From: Clostridia bacterium
Lineage (GTDB): Bacteria > Bacillota > Clostridia > Oscillospirales > Acutalibacteraceae
Length of the DNA stretch: 41,129 nucleotides
NCBI GenBank assembly: GCA_017623575.1
Contig: JAGAOS010000002.1
Span: 1 to 41,129 of the forward strand
Reading direction: 5' to 3'
Made by a program: the position numbers and the translations under genes. Shown piece by piece: positions 1-8,080 of this stretch. The first letter of the stretch is position 1, and each line of letters starts with the position of its first letter. The notes beneath the pieces are model-generated. The model ran no database searches. It was not told the DNA's origin and saw only the letters and a list, made by a program, of their open reading frames with translations.

Positions 1-173
1 GCGTCAAGGTTTATGTTTTCGTCTTTGCAAACAGCTGTTATTGTTGCAAAATTAACGTCAATAGGGGTTGTTTGTATAATCTCTTTGTAAAGTGAATTTA
101 TGTCTTTATCAAAATTTACTACTGTCTTTTTATCATTTTTTGTTTCTGTATTTTTGTTAATACGAACCTTCAT
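1..173 (-). CDS. Hypothetical protein, 5' part only
   Basis: The start codon and 57 codons of a minus-strand gene are visible before the window edge. The protein begins MKVRINKNTETKNDKK and continues with a mixed polar sequence with no motif I recognise. AAGGAG lies about 7 nt before the ATG, which supports this start. It follows the 113-residue gene by 17 nt and is probably in the same minus-strand operon within the mobile element. Function unknown; the rest lies outside the window. Confidence 0.7.
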   Translation of the reverse strand, partial: MKVRINKNTETKNDKKTVVNFDKDINSLYKEIIQTTPIDVNFATITAVCKDENINLD

Positions 174-190
174 AATATAAAATCTCCTTA

Positions 191-532
191 TTATTTCTTA
201 AAATATTTTTCTGTTTTTTTATCAATAGTTTTTGCGACAAGGTGGCAATACAATTTCCAAGCTTGTTCATTGTCATATTGGTTAGCTTCTTCGTCAGTTT
301 CTTCAAGGATATTTTTTAGACTTTCGCGCACATCGGTATAATAAATATCAAAAATACCTGCTTCAACCAAATGGTAGGCTTTGTGATATATGGTAGCACC
401 GCCCACACAACCAAAATATCTTAACAATATTTTTTCGGCTGATGTTTGTTCTTCTTCTATTTCGGTTTCAAGATGTTCGCATATATGCGCCCAAGTGTTT
501 TCGATAACCTTATTTGTATTCGTCTTCAACAT
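191..532 (-). CDS. Hypothetical protein, 113 aa
   Basis: The start chosen is the ATG preceded by GAAAGGAG; an upstream in-frame ATG-type start (position 571) has no ribosome binding site. The product starts MLKTNTNKVIENTWAHICEH and is acidic and helical, with Glu runs in the first third (ETEIEEEQ) and a Lys-rich end. There is no signal peptide or membrane segment. No family is recognised. It sits directly downstream of a strong minus-strand hairpin terminator (575-611), so it may be expressed only by read-through or antitermination from the promoter at 732-760. The next gene starts 17 nt after its stop. Most likely an accessory gene of the mobile element; function unknown. Confidence 0.7.
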   Translation of the reverse strand: MLKTNTNKVIENTWAHICEHLETEIEEEQTSAEKILLRYFGCVGGATIYHKAYHLVEAGIFDIYYTDVRESLKNILEETDEEANQYDNEQAWKLYCHLVAKTIDKKTEKYFKK

Positions 533-564
533 TTGAAAATCTCCTTTCTCGAAAATTCCAATAG

Positions 565-611
565 ACAACAAAAAAATACACCTATCCCTTTGTCTTTGGG
601 ATAGGTGTATT
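565..611 (-). terminator. Strong intrinsic terminator / attenuator hairpin
   Basis: A perfect 14-bp stem (575-588 with 598-611) with a 9-nt loop is followed on the minus strand by a run of seven T. It lies between a consensus promoter (732-760) and the 113-residue gene, with no ORF in between. It therefore either ends a small RNA or attenuates the genes at 1-532. Confidence 0.85.
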
Positions 612-726
612 GTCTTTATTTTGGGTTGAAAAATTATCTTATAGGGAAATCTAATTTAGTTTAATTGTCAAAAAATTGAGTTGAAAAAAAATTAGTCGGT
701 TGAATTTTGTTTGTTGAATTATTGTG
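566..726 (-). ncRNA. Candidate small RNA or attenuated leader, about 160 nt
   Basis: A minus-strand promoter (TTGACA, 17-nt spacer, TATCAT at 732-760) and a strong terminator (565-611) enclose about 160 nt with no ATG-initiated ORF of meaningful length. This is the layout of a stand-alone small RNA or a regulated leader of the two genes at 1-532. The interior is AT-rich with few strong helices apart from the terminator. No Rfam family is recognised. Limits are inferred from promoter and terminator only. Confidence 0.4.
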
Positions 727-731
727 TAATT

Positions 732-760
732 ATGATACCACAAAAACCGCCTTCTGTCAA
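732..760 (-). promoter_or_regulatory. Sigma-A type promoter
   Basis: On the minus strand TTGACA (755-760) is followed after 17 nt by TATCAT (732-737), five of six matches to the -10 consensus. A second TTGACA lies about 24 nt further upstream. Transcription would start near 725 and run into the terminator at 565-611. Confidence 0.55.
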
Positions 761-1040
761 ACCGCCTAAAACCTCTATATGTCAAAATAAACAAAAGTCC
801 CATGGTTACTTGGTTTTTGATTTTCAAAAAAGATATGAGGAAAAATACTCGCAACATCTTGCGATTTTCGGAATAAAATTTTCACGAAAAATTTTTCAAT
901 TTTTTTATTTTTGTTAAAAAACACAACGAAATTTAACCCTTATTTGCAAAAATAACGGTCAAAATGGCATTTAAGGTCAAGCGCTGCCTTTGGTTTTTTT
1001 ACGAAAAATGCAACAACTTTTTGTAGCATACATTTTTTCA
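761..1040. other. AT-rich intergenic stretch, no gene seen
   Basis: Between the promoter at 732-760 and the terminator at 1041-1068 the sequence is A/T-rich with homopolymer runs and only a short hairpin (5-bp arms CGCAA/TTGCG near 850-865). The short ORFs across it lack ribosome binding sites and have low-complexity translations. I see no supportable gene here. Confidence 0.5.
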
Positions 1041-1068
1041 AAAAAAGAACAGGGTGTTAGCCCTGTTC
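1041..1068 (-). terminator. Intrinsic terminator of the ArdC operon
   Basis: An 8-bp stem GAACAGGG/CCCTGTTC (1047-1054 with 1061-1068) is followed on the minus strand by a T-run. The stem overlaps the stop codon of the 53-residue gene, closing the ArdC transcription unit. Confidence 0.8.
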
Positions 1069-1228
1069 AATCTGCAAAAATATCATCAATTAGTGTTTCA
1101 TAGTCTTGGGGTTCTTCGTATGTCTGCTTTATCGGTGTAACCTTATCTGCTATCTGTGATAATAAGCCTTTGTTTCTTCGTTCTTTCAAAATCTCTATAA
1201 ACTCAACGTTTCCGTTCTGCTCGTTCAT
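1067..1228 (-). CDS. Small acidic hypothetical protein, 53 aa
   Basis: A 53-codon gene starting MNEQNGNVEFIEILKERRNK and ending DDIFAD. Its ATG overlaps the TGA of the upstream ArdC-like gene (ATGA), a typical translational-coupling arrangement, and its stop sits in a terminator stem. That context is the main evidence it is real. The product is soluble, acidic at its C-terminus and probably helical. No family is recognised. Being coupled to the antirestriction gene, it may be an accessory to it, but this is only inference from position. Confidence 0.65.
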   Translation of the reverse strand: MNEQNGNVEFIEILKERRNKGLLSQIADKVTPIKQTYEEPQDYETLIDDIFAD

Positions 1229-2214
1229 CTTATTTCCTCACTTTCTTTGTTTTTCTGTTCTTCAAGTTCCATTTCCCTGACACACTCTAATATCAAGTCC
1301 GAAGCCTTCTCGGCTTTGGTACTTGCAGAGATTATTTCATTAGGTTTGTCTTTAAGGTATGAAGCCCAACCTTGAATATAGCCAAGGTAATTTTCAGGTG
1401 TATCGCTATCATCGGGAATACACATTTCGGCGCAAACGATTTGACTACCGATTTCGGCAACCAATTCTTCTTTGCTATATTCCTTGTGTGCTGTTTCTAA
1501 ATCAACAACGGTTTTATCGTTGAAGCGACCGAGCGCAACACCTGTGCTATGCACCATTTCGTGTGCAAGGGTTGTAATGTATTCATAAACCGATGTAAAG
1601 TTATGTATGTCAGGCACTCTTATTTTCATATCGTGGGAGAAATATGCCTGTGTTCCGTCCTTAACGATTTGAACCTCAATACCGTATTTTTTACAATAAT
1701 AGTTGAAAAGTCGATTGAAACGGTCAAGTGCAAGTCTTGTTTGTTCGGTTGCTTCTTCGTGGGTAAAGTGTTCAAAATGGAATTTGGAAGGTAGATTCTC
1801 TCCGTTATCACGTTGAACAACATCTTCACGGCTGTAAACGTGGTAATATTTCAAAAACCCTTTTTTGATTTCGTTGCCGTCCTTATCTAACTTCGGTTCG
1901 CCTGTTTCTTCATCAAGAACAGGTGTTGTGTTGTAATAGCAAACGATATTACCCCTTGCACCTTTCCTGATTTGGTATTGTGGGGCGTCTTTCTTTTCGT
2001 TTAATGCCTTAACCATATTAAAGGTTAGGTATTCGTTATTATCAAGCAAAATTCGGTTGATACCCCTGTATGCTTCCATTGTGTTATAACTGTATGCCTT
2101 GTCGGGAGCGCCGAGCGCAAACGGTTTAACCCACCTGAAAGTCTTTCCCTGTTCTTCTGCTTCTTTCATCTTATTTAATATGTTTTCAGTAATTATTTGT
2201 GCTACATTAGCCAT
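1225..2214 (-). CDS. ArdC-like antirestriction protein (ssDNA-binding domain plus zincin-like metallopeptidase)
   Basis: 329 residues from the ATG preceded by GAAAGGG; the longer reading has no binding site. The N-terminal ~130 residues match the ArdC-type ssDNA-binding domain (for example WVKPFALGAPDKAYSYNTMEAYRGIN broken by family-typical N/Y residues). The C-terminal half is a zincin-like protease with AHEMVHSTG (His218, Glu219, His222) and a downstream KEELVAEI segment giving the probable third Zn ligand. Proteins of this family are carried by conjugative and mobilizable elements and protect incoming single-stranded DNA from host restriction. It is divergent from an XRE regulator (2434) and coupled to a 53-residue gene. 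Its presence beside a type I restriction system on the same element is notable. Domain assignment is confident; antirestriction activity is inferred. Confidence 0.88.
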   Translation of the reverse strand: MANVAQIITENILNKMKEAEEQGKTFRWVKPFALGAPDKAYSYNTMEAYRGINRILLDNNEYLTFNMVKALNEKKDAPQYQIRKGARGNIVCYYNTTPVLDEETGEPKLDKDGNEIKKGFLKYYHVYSREDVVQRDNGENLPSKFHFEHFTHEEATEQTRLALDRFNRLFNYYCKKYGIEVQIVKDGTQAYFSHDMKIRVPDIHNFTSVYEYITTLAHEMVHSTGVALGRFNDKTVVDLETAHKEYSKEELVAEIGSQIVCAEMCIPDDSDTPENYLGYIQGWASYLKDKPNEIISASTKAEKASDLILECVREMELEEQKNKESEEIR

Positions 2215-2340
2215 AATAAAAACCCTTTCTGCTCTCCGTGGACTTTTGGAGATAATAATATAGTTGCCAAGCAATATAAGTATGAAAGGCGAATTTATTA
2301 TTTAGTTTTTCTGCATATCTTTTTTAATTTACTAACTAAC

Positions 2341-2417
2341 GGTTATGTTGTCTTCCTTATAGTTCGTGTAAAATCTCATTAACATAACCTATACTAATAG
2401 TTATAGAGAATAACTAT
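2341..2417. promoter_or_regulatory. Operator region with two nested inverted repeats
   Basis: Upstream of the XRE regulator there is an 8-bp perfect inverted repeat ATAGTTAT/ATAACTAT (2397-2404, 2410-2417) 16 bp before the start codon, and a 9-bp inverted repeat GGTTATGTT/AACATAACC (2341-2349, 2381-2389). A TATACT -10-like element (2390-2395) lies between. The position suggests autoregulation by the XRE protein and control of the divergent ArdC gene. Confidence 0.5.
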
Positions 2418-2433
2418 AAGGGAGAATGCAAAA

Positions 2434-2769
2434 TTGAAATTAGATACAATAGGTGCAAATATCAGGAAATGCCGTTTATCTAAAAAAATGCGCCAAGAGG
2501 ACTTGGCTGAAAAGGCGAATTTATCCGTAACTTATGTTGGAATGATAGAACGCGGAGAAAAGACACCTTCACTTGAAACTTTGGTTGCTATATTAAATGC
2601 AATCGGTGTATCTGCTGATGTGGTTCTATGTGATGTGGTTACGGCTGGATATACGGTTAAAAATTCCTTGCTCAATGAAAAACTATCGCAATTATCGGAA
2701 GAAGACCGCAACAAGATTTATGATGTTATTGACACAATGATTTCCCATTCAAAACGGTCAATAAAGTAA
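2434..2769 (+). CDS. XRE-family helix-turn-helix regulator
   Basis: 111 residues starting at a TTG codon preceded by AAGGGAG. Residues about 8-62 form a Cro/C1-type HTH domain: IRKCRLSKKMRQEDLAEKAN, then LSVTYVGMIERGEKTPSLET, the classical recognition-helix pattern. The remaining ~45 residues (LNEKLSQLSEEDRNKIYDVI) are helical and could mediate dimerisation. It faces away from the ArdC gene across a region with inverted repeats, so it probably represses itself and possibly the ArdC unit. A terminator follows directly. This is a typical element-encoded maintenance regulator; its ligand or trigger cannot be told from sequence. Confidence 0.9.
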   Translation: MKLDTIGANIRKCRLSKKMRQEDLAEKANLSVTYVGMIERGEKTPSLETLVAILNAIGVSADVVLCDVVTAGYTVKNSLLNEKLSQLSEEDRNKIYDVIDTMISHSKRSIK

Positions 2770-2775
2770 AAAAAG

Positions 2776-2806
2776 AGTTCGCTTGACAAAAAGCGAACTT
2801 TTTTTA
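2776..2806 (+). terminator. Intrinsic terminator after XRE regulator
   Basis: A 9-bp stem AGTTCGCTT/AAGCGAACT (2776-2784, 2791-2799) with a 6-nt loop is followed by seven T, seven bases after the XRE stop codon. Confidence 0.9.
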
Positions 2807-2908
2807 TTTCGACAACAGGCTTCGTGTAATTTCGACATACTTTGTGTGGTATAACATAACTGTCAGTTAAGACAACAAACAAATAGTTATGAATGGAGAG
2901 AAAAAGAA

Positions 2909-3130
2909 ATGACAACAAAAAAGATTATTCGACAAATCGCAAAACAGAACGGTGTTACACCACAAGAGGTAATAAACGATATGAAGGAAGCAATCCGTGT
3001 CGGTATGGCTTCCACCGAGCCGACAGCAAGGGCATTTTGGCAACAAATTGCACCTGAAGGAAAAGAACCTTCGATAGATGTGTTTTTGAAGGCTTGTATC
3101 AGCAAGGTACATACCCAAACTATGAGTTAA
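2909..3130 (+). CDS. Spo0A C-terminal-domain-like small protein
   Basis: 73 residues with a GGAGAG site ahead of the ATG. The sequence IRQIAKQNGVTPQEVINDMK followed by EAIRVGMAS resembles the second half of the Spo0A effector domain ([23 protein letters not shown] type), a helical DNA-binding fold. Small stand-alone proteins of this kind are frequent in Clostridia, especially near mobile DNA; they lack the receiver domain and the full DNA-recognition region. The promoter region shares the words TTCGTGTAA, AACATAAC and ATAGTTAT with that of the XRE gene at 2434, so both may be under the same regulator. It is followed by a terminator shared with hsdR. A role in sporulation is not implied. Confidence 0.6.
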   Translation: MTTKKIIRQIAKQNGVTPQEVINDMKEAIRVGMASTEPTARAFWQQIAPEGKEPSIDVFLKACISKVHTQTMS

Positions 3131-3133
3131 AAC

Positions 3134-3168
3134 AAAATCGGTATGAGGAAATATCTCATACCGATTTT
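3134..3168. terminator. Bidirectional terminator between Spo0A-C-like gene and hsdR
   Basis: A 14-bp perfect stem (3134-3147, 3155-3168) with a 7-nt loop has T-rich sequence on the plus side and A-rich sequence on the other. It sits between two convergent genes and can end both the plus-strand gene at 2909 and the minus-strand hsd operon. Confidence 0.85.
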
Positions 3169-3172
3169 TCTA

Positions 3173-6145
3173 TTATAGGTCTGTTCGGTTAAACTCACGA
3201 TAAAGCATACTACCGAGCGCTGCCATAATGGCGTTATACTTGCTCTTGTTTTGGAAAAGTGATGTAAATGCTTCGGTCTGCTCTACATAACTATCTTGTG
3301 CAACAACATCAAAGGTTTTCGGGAAAATACTTTCTGCGAATACCTGTGGGTTAGAAGTTTTTGCAACCTTGCGGAGTTTATCATCATCTTTTAACCTATC
3401 GTGCAAAGCATAAATCAATACACGGTCGGCGTCGCTGAAATTACCTGCAAACAGTTCATTGATTTTCTGTATAACCTCTTCCAAAGGTTCTTTCTGTTCG
3501 GGAACCGCTTTGCCCTTTGCGCCTGAAGGTTCATAAGGTGTCGGTTTGTCTGTAAGGGCAATTTCACCTTTGAAGGTTTCTTCCAACTTGTAAAATTCAA
3601 GTTTCAATGCACCTTCAAGGTCAATCATCTTTACAGGTTCAGCAGGTATAAGTTTCAGCAGATACGAGCAGAACACATATTCCTTTTGCATTTCGCTATC
3701 GAACATACGGCAAACCTGCGAGATATAACCATACCATTTAATATAGGAACGAACCTGACGCCTGAAATTATATCTATCATCTTGTGCTTTATCGTTGTAA
3801 CGGTCAGCAACAGGTTTCAGGGTAGAGGTCATTTTACCCATACTAACGGCGTCTTGCTTCTTACCTGAATAGTAAATATCGCAAAATGCCTGAATGTCAT
3901 TTGTGGAATAAATGTTGTATGCTCTCAATTCCTTTTGCAACTGATAAATCAGGTCAACATTTACCTCTTGTGAAAGTGCCGTTTCCTGATAGAACGGTTG
4001 GAAGGCTTTTTGAATATCATCTGCTGTATTAACAAAGTCAAGTATAAAGGTATCGTTTTTACCTGCACAAGTTCTGTTAAGTCGGGAAAGGGTTTGAACA
4101 CACTTTACACCACGGAGTTTTTTGTCAACAATCATTGTGTGCAGTAACGGTTCATCAAAGCCCGTTTGGTATTTTTCGGCAACGATAAGCACGTTGAAAT
4201 TGCTGTGGAACTCTGCTTTTGTTTGGTCTTCGGAAATGTGCGAACCGTCCTTGCGAACATTAAGGGACGTTTCGGTGTATTCGTTTCCTTTATCCTTAAC
4301 AGCACCCGAAAAAGCAACCAAAATATCTATGTTGTCATAGTGCTTTTCTTCGATATAGCGCTTTACCTCGTGGTAGTATCGAACGGCCGCTAAACGTGAA
4401 GATGTAACAACCATCATTTTTCCTTTACCGCCGATTGCTTTCGCTGTGGTGGAAAGGAAGGTTTCAACAATGATTTGTGCTTTTTGAGATATGTTGTAAG
4501 GGTGCAAGTCTTCAAAACGGCGAATAACCTTTGCGGCGCGAGATACGGGCACATCAGGGTTATCAGGAATAGTCTTTGCTATCTTGAAGCAGGTGTTATA
4601 GGTCATATAGTTTTGAAGCACGTCCATTATGAACCCTTCCTGAATTGCCTGTTTCATAGAATAGACGTGGAAGGGGTGGAAAGAACCGTCCTTATATTCT
4701 GTTCCGAACATCTCCAAGGTTTGACCTTTGGGTGTGGCTGTAAAGGCAAAGAAGGATAGATTCTTGTGCTTTCCGTGAACAATCATTTCCTGTAACAATT
4801 TATCGTTCAGGTCAAGTTCTTCTTCGGCTTTACCTTCAATTTCTGCATACTCACGAAGCGCCATTTCGGTATCTGCAAGGGCGGTCTTGAGTTTGATAGC
4901 AGATTGACCTGTTTGTGATGAATGGGCTTCATCAACAATAACAGCAAAGTTCTTGCCCTTGGTGTTCTCAACCTCGGAATAGATTACAGGGAACTTTTGA
5001 AGGGTTGTTACAATAATTCTGCAACCACTATTGATAGCGTCACGAAGGTCTTTCGCTGTTTTACCTTCTCCGATTGTTTCAACCGTTCCGAGTGTATGGT
5101 CGAAGGCTGAAATGGTGTCCTGTAACTGTCTATCAAGCACCACACGGTCGGTAACAATGATTACCGATGAAAAGATAGGTGTGCTGTCAATATCGTGCAG
5201 ACTTGCCAAACGGTAGGACGTCCAAGCAATCGAATTTGATTTGCCTGAACCTGCACTATGCTGTATCAGGTAATTAGTTCCTGCGCTGTTGGTCTTAACA
5301 TCGGCAACGAGTTTTCTAACAACATCTAACTGATGAAATCTTGGGAAGATAAGAGTTTTGTTATCTTTGCGGTGGATAAACTTTTGAATTATATCCAAAG
5401 CGCTGTCTTTCTGTAAAACATTCTCCCAAAGGTATGCTGTGGGATAACCGTTCGGGTTGGCTGGGTTGCCCTTGCCTCCGTCATTACCTGCACCGTTAGA
5501 ACCCTGATTGAAGGGTAGGAAGAAGGTATCTCCCTTTGCAAGTTTTGTTGTCATAAAGACGTCGGTTTGGTCTACACAGAAATATGCCAAGATTCGCTTG
5601 TCAAACTGAAAACAAAGTTCTCTTGGGTTACGGTCATACATCCATTGGGTTTTTGCATTATCAACCGTTTGTCCTGTGTATTGGTTTTTCAGTTCCAAAG
5701 CAAAAACAGGTATGCCGTTGAACACAAGAACCATATCAACAGAATTGTTGTTTTCTGCTGTATAGTGCCATTGGCGAACCACATTACAAACATTTTGATT
5801 GTAATGTTCGGTCGCTGTCTTGTTCAGGTTGCTTTCGGGTTTGAAATAGCAAACTCGGAAGGTAATTCCTCTATGCTTAAAACCGTGTCTTAACACGCTA
5901 ATCAAACCTTCGGTATCGCAAGCGTTATTAAAGGCAATACAGAATTTCTTTACAGGGTCGCTATTACAGGTGTTTTCAAACCGCGCCCATTCCTTCGGCT
6001 GCGTGTTCTTAACAAAGTTTATCAGGGTATCGGTAAACAAGGCAACCGAGGGGTCGTATGTATCTGTGGTCTTTGTGTAACCGCCCTTATCGGTCAACAA
6101 AAAACTTTCAATATCTTCTTCAAAACGTCTTTCGTTGGTTATCAT
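3173..6145 (-). CDS. hsdR: Type I restriction enzyme, R (motor/endonuclease) subunit
   Basis: 990 residues, the usual length for HsdR. The N-terminal PD-(D/E)xK nuclease is visible as VDMVLV (Asp137) and FALELKNQ (Glu151, Lys153). The SF2 translocase follows: Walker A GSGKS (299-303), VDEAH (404-408), FTATPKG (near 469-475), then the second RecA lobe with QTGFDEP and QTLSRLNR, and a C-terminal helical region. The complex of HsdR with HsdM and HsdS cleaves DNA lacking the cognate methylation after ATP-driven translocation. The ATG overlaps the stop of the upstream membrane-protein gene (ATGA) and has an AACGGAGG site. It is the last gene of the operon, ahead of a bidirectional terminator. All motifs look intact. 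Confidence 0.97.
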   Translation of the reverse strand: MITNERRFEEDIESFLLTDKGGYTKTTDTYDPSVALFTDTLINFVKNTQPKEWARFENTCNSDPVKKFCIAFNNACDTEGLISVLRHGFKHRGITFRVCYFKPESNLNKTATEHYNQNVCNVVRQWHYTAENNNSVDMVLVFNGIPVFALELKNQYTGQTVDNAKTQWMYDRNPRELCFQFDKRILAYFCVDQTDVFMTTKLAKGDTFFLPFNQGSNGAGNDGGKGNPANPNGYPTAYLWENVLQKDSALDIIQKFIHRKDNKTLIFPRFHQLDVVRKLVADVKTNSAGTNYLIQHSAGSGKSNSIAWTSYRLASLHDIDSTPIFSSVIIVTDRVVLDRQLQDTISAFDHTLGTVETIGEGKTAKDLRDAINSGCRIIVTTLQKFPVIYSEVENTKGKNFAVIVDEAHSSQTGQSAIKLKTALADTEMALREYAEIEGKAEEELDLNDKLLQEMIVHGKHKNLSFFAFTATPKGQTLEMFGTEYKDGSFHPFHVYSMKQAIQEGFIMDVLQNYMTYNTCFKIAKTIPDNPDVPVSRAAKVIRRFEDLHPYNISQKAQIIVETFLSTTAKAIGGKGKMMVVTSSRLAAVRYYHEVKRYIEEKHYDNIDILVAFSGAVKDKGNEYTETSLNVRKDGSHISEDQTKAEFHSNFNVLIVAEKYQTGFDEPLLHTMIVDKKLRGVKCVQTLSRLNRTCAGKNDTFILDFVNTADDIQKAFQPFYQETALSQEVNVDLIYQLQKELRAYNIYSTNDIQAFCDIYYSGKKQDAVSMGKMTSTLKPVADRYNDKAQDDRYNFRRQVRSYIKWYGYISQVCRMFDSEMQKEYVFCSYLLKLIPAEPVKMIDLEGALKLEFYKLEETFKGEIALTDKPTPYEPSGAKGKAVPEQKEPLEEVIQKINELFAGNFSDADRVLIYALHDRLKDDDKLRKVAKTSNPQVFAESIFPKTFDVVAQDSYVEQTEAFTSLFQNKSKYNAIMAALGSMLYREFNRTDL

Positions 6146-6807
6146 TTTTTAACCTCCGTTTCATCTAGAAAAACATCTTTTCTCGTGTGCTCGTTAATGC
6201 TTTCGATTTTATCAAGATAGTAATTTGAAACATTCTTTTCTATCGCTAATTTGTCCTGTTCTTCCTTATCTATCGAAATGCTAGCATTTACAATGAAATA
6301 TGAAACAAACATAAAAGCCAAAGACAGCAGAGAAAGAACATTAATTGTTTTTGTTGTAATCAAGTCATAGGGAATAATTTTTAATGGAGATACAATTATT
6401 TGTATAGAACAGAAAACAATTTGAAACACGGTTAAACAACTAACCGTCTTTTTTAGAAAATAATATATTTTTTTATACTTATCCTTTTTGTTACTGCCTA
6501 GGACTGTTTGTAATTTATCTTCAAACATCTTAGTATCATTGTCAAATAACGAATACGGCTTGAAAACAGTAATATTCCTTTGCAATAAACCAATATAATC
6601 GTCCACGGTTTTTTCATACCGTTTAATATTAGAAAAACATATATTTGTAGTGCTTTTAATTAATTCAAGCAAAGTTAACTCAAAAGAAACAAATGCAACC
6701 GTTACATATATATTTGCACCAAGAATTCCTGGAACACACGCTTGAATAATAGCAATCACAATATAACTAATTCCAATCCCTAAAAACAGATAATTACTTT
6801 TGTTCAA
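6142..6807 (-). CDS. Unknown four-helix membrane protein inside the hsd operon
   Basis: 221 residues from a TTG start; AGGTGG precedes it inside the end of hsdS. Four hydrophobic segments are seen: about 6-26, 33-50, 119-142 and 155-175. They form two pairs separated by a ~68-residue polar, Lys-rich loop, and are followed by a charged ~45-residue tail. This two-by-two layout with a cytosolic middle resembles membrane effectors of SLATT-like immune proteins in outline only; I see no diagnostic motif. It lies between hsdS and hsdR, the slot where some type I systems carry an added toxin such as PrrC or RloC, and its stop overlaps the hsdR start. It is therefore co-translated with the restriction system. 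Function unknown; a membrane-acting defence partner is a hypothesis. Confidence 0.85.
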   Translation of the reverse strand: MNKSNYLFLGIGISYIVIAIIQACVPGILGANIYVTVAFVSFELTLLELIKSTTNICFSNIKRYEKTVDDYIGLLQRNITVFKPYSLFDNDTKMFEDKLQTVLGSNKKDKYKKIYYFLKKTVSCLTVFQIVFCSIQIIVSPLKIIPYDLITTKTINVLSLLSLAFMFVSYFIVNASISIDKEEQDKLAIEKNVSNYYLDKIESINEHTRKDVFLDETEVKK

Positions 6808-6808
6808 A

Positions 6809-8080
6809 TTATTCCACCTCTTTTTTGCCTGTTACATACTCGTATATAACAGATTTTTTGTAACTTTCCATTTCGTCAAGCAGATGTGTTTTATCGGCTA
6901 TCAGTTTGTCAATCTCGGCACATTTGCGGTCAAGGAAATCTGCGATTTCTTCTTGCTCTTGTAATGTTGGAAGAACAATTTTTGCTTTTGTCATAGAATC
7001 AAGTCCAACATTTGCTTGTGTATTTGAGTTTATGTATTGTTTTACATCTTCAAAAAACGCAGTAGATTTTAAATAATAAAACAAGAAATTACCGATTAAC
7101 AAACTTTGTGTGGGTTTAATCGTTAAACAGGAATATGATACTAAAAAGTCCTTGTCTATATCAACAATACAAACCGTTCCGATGGTGGCATATCTTGCGA
7201 AAATTATATCTCCCTTTGTTGCTTTGATTTTTGAAGATAGTGTTTCATAGTCTTCAAGAGAAACTTGTTTGCACACATCAAAATCAACTTGGCTGATTTT
7301 TTCTTTCAAATCGCCTGTCATTAAATAAGGAATACCTGTTTCAACAGAGTTTGGCATATAGTGGTCTATATCGCCAATTTTATCAATGGCTCTAAATAGT
7401 TTTCTTATTTCCCACTCTGCAGGAATATCGCCTATCCAATCAATACCGCTATCTTTCATAGCACGGTCGCCACGAATACCTTTTGTTACCGCTTCGGTTA
7501 TAACCGATTGCTTTAATTTTTTGTATTCTTCAATAGTCGCCTTGGTCTTCTCAATAACGGTATCAATTTCAGCACATTTGCGGTCAAGGAAATCTGCAAT
7601 TCGTTCTTGCTCGGACAAGGGGGGTTCAGGAATTGCTATGTGCTTCATATCTTGCCAATTTGTAGTCCACAAATCATTTACAATACCGTGTCCCCATTTA
7701 TAAAATTCATCGGAAAACATTGTGGAATGAAACAACCAATTATAGTATTTGGGGTTCATTTTATCTCGTGGTGCAAGTATTGTATTGATTAAAGATACCG
7801 AGCCATCATATTCCGATATACCACAAGAACCGCGCCTGTCTGAACGGCTATTTATCGCAAAATCGCCTACACATACTAACTTTCTATCATCGTGGGCGTC
7901 TGTTTTCGCTGCGTTAGCAAGTTGTGGCACAACTCCTTTCATAGTTACAGACAAGGGGGGATAATCTTTATCGCTGACTTTTGTTTTTCTTTCGGTGTAT
8001 TGATTACCGATTTTGATAATATTCCAATCGCTCGGAATATCGCCTATCCACTCAACACCACTATATTTTAATGCTCTCAT
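6809..8080 (-). CDS. hsdS: Type I restriction-modification specificity subunit
   Basis: 423 residues with two target-recognition halves, as expected for a full HsdS. Each half opens with the same signature (SGVEWIGDIPSDW at residue 7, SGIDWIGDIPAEW near 212) and closes with a conserved helical region (ERIADFLDRKCAEID and EEIADFLDRKCAEID) that forms the spacer and dimer contacts with HsdM. The two variable domains recognise the two parts of a bipartite DNA target that cannot be predicted here. The start has an AAAAGGAG site and overlaps the preceding gene by 4 nt. The near-identical central and terminal repeats offer a substrate for domain shuffling. No inverted second hsdS copy or recombinase is present in the window. 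Confidence 0.96.
   Translation of the reverse strand: MRALKYSGVEWIGDIPSDWNIIKIGNQYTERKTKVSDKDYPPLSVTMKGVVPQLANAAKTDAHDDRKLVCVGDFAINSRSDRRGSCGISEYDGSVSLINTILAPRDKMNPKYYNWLFHSTMFSDEFYKWGHGIVNDLWTTNWQDMKHIAIPEPPLSEQERIADFLDRKCAEIDTVIEKTKATIEEYKKLKQSVITEAVTKGIRGDRAMKDSGIDWIGDIPAEWEIRKLFRAIDKIGDIDHYMPNSVETGIPYLMTGDLKEKISQVDFDVCKQVSLEDYETLSSKIKATKGDIIFARYATIGTVCIVDIDKDFLVSYSCLTIKPTQSLLIGNFLFYYLKSTAFFEDVKQYINSNTQANVGLDSMTKAKIVLPTLQEQEEIADFLDRKCAEIDKLIADKTHLLDEMESYKKSVIYEYVTGKKEVE

Noticed and set aside
711-917. Plus-strand 68-codon ORF in the AT-rich gap
   Set aside because: No ribosome binding site, low-complexity aromatic-rich translation, and it overlaps a minus-strand promoter.
6809-8080. Phase-variable hsdS shuffling locus
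   Set aside because: The two conserved halves could recombine, but no second hsdS, inverted partial copy or recombinase is in the window.
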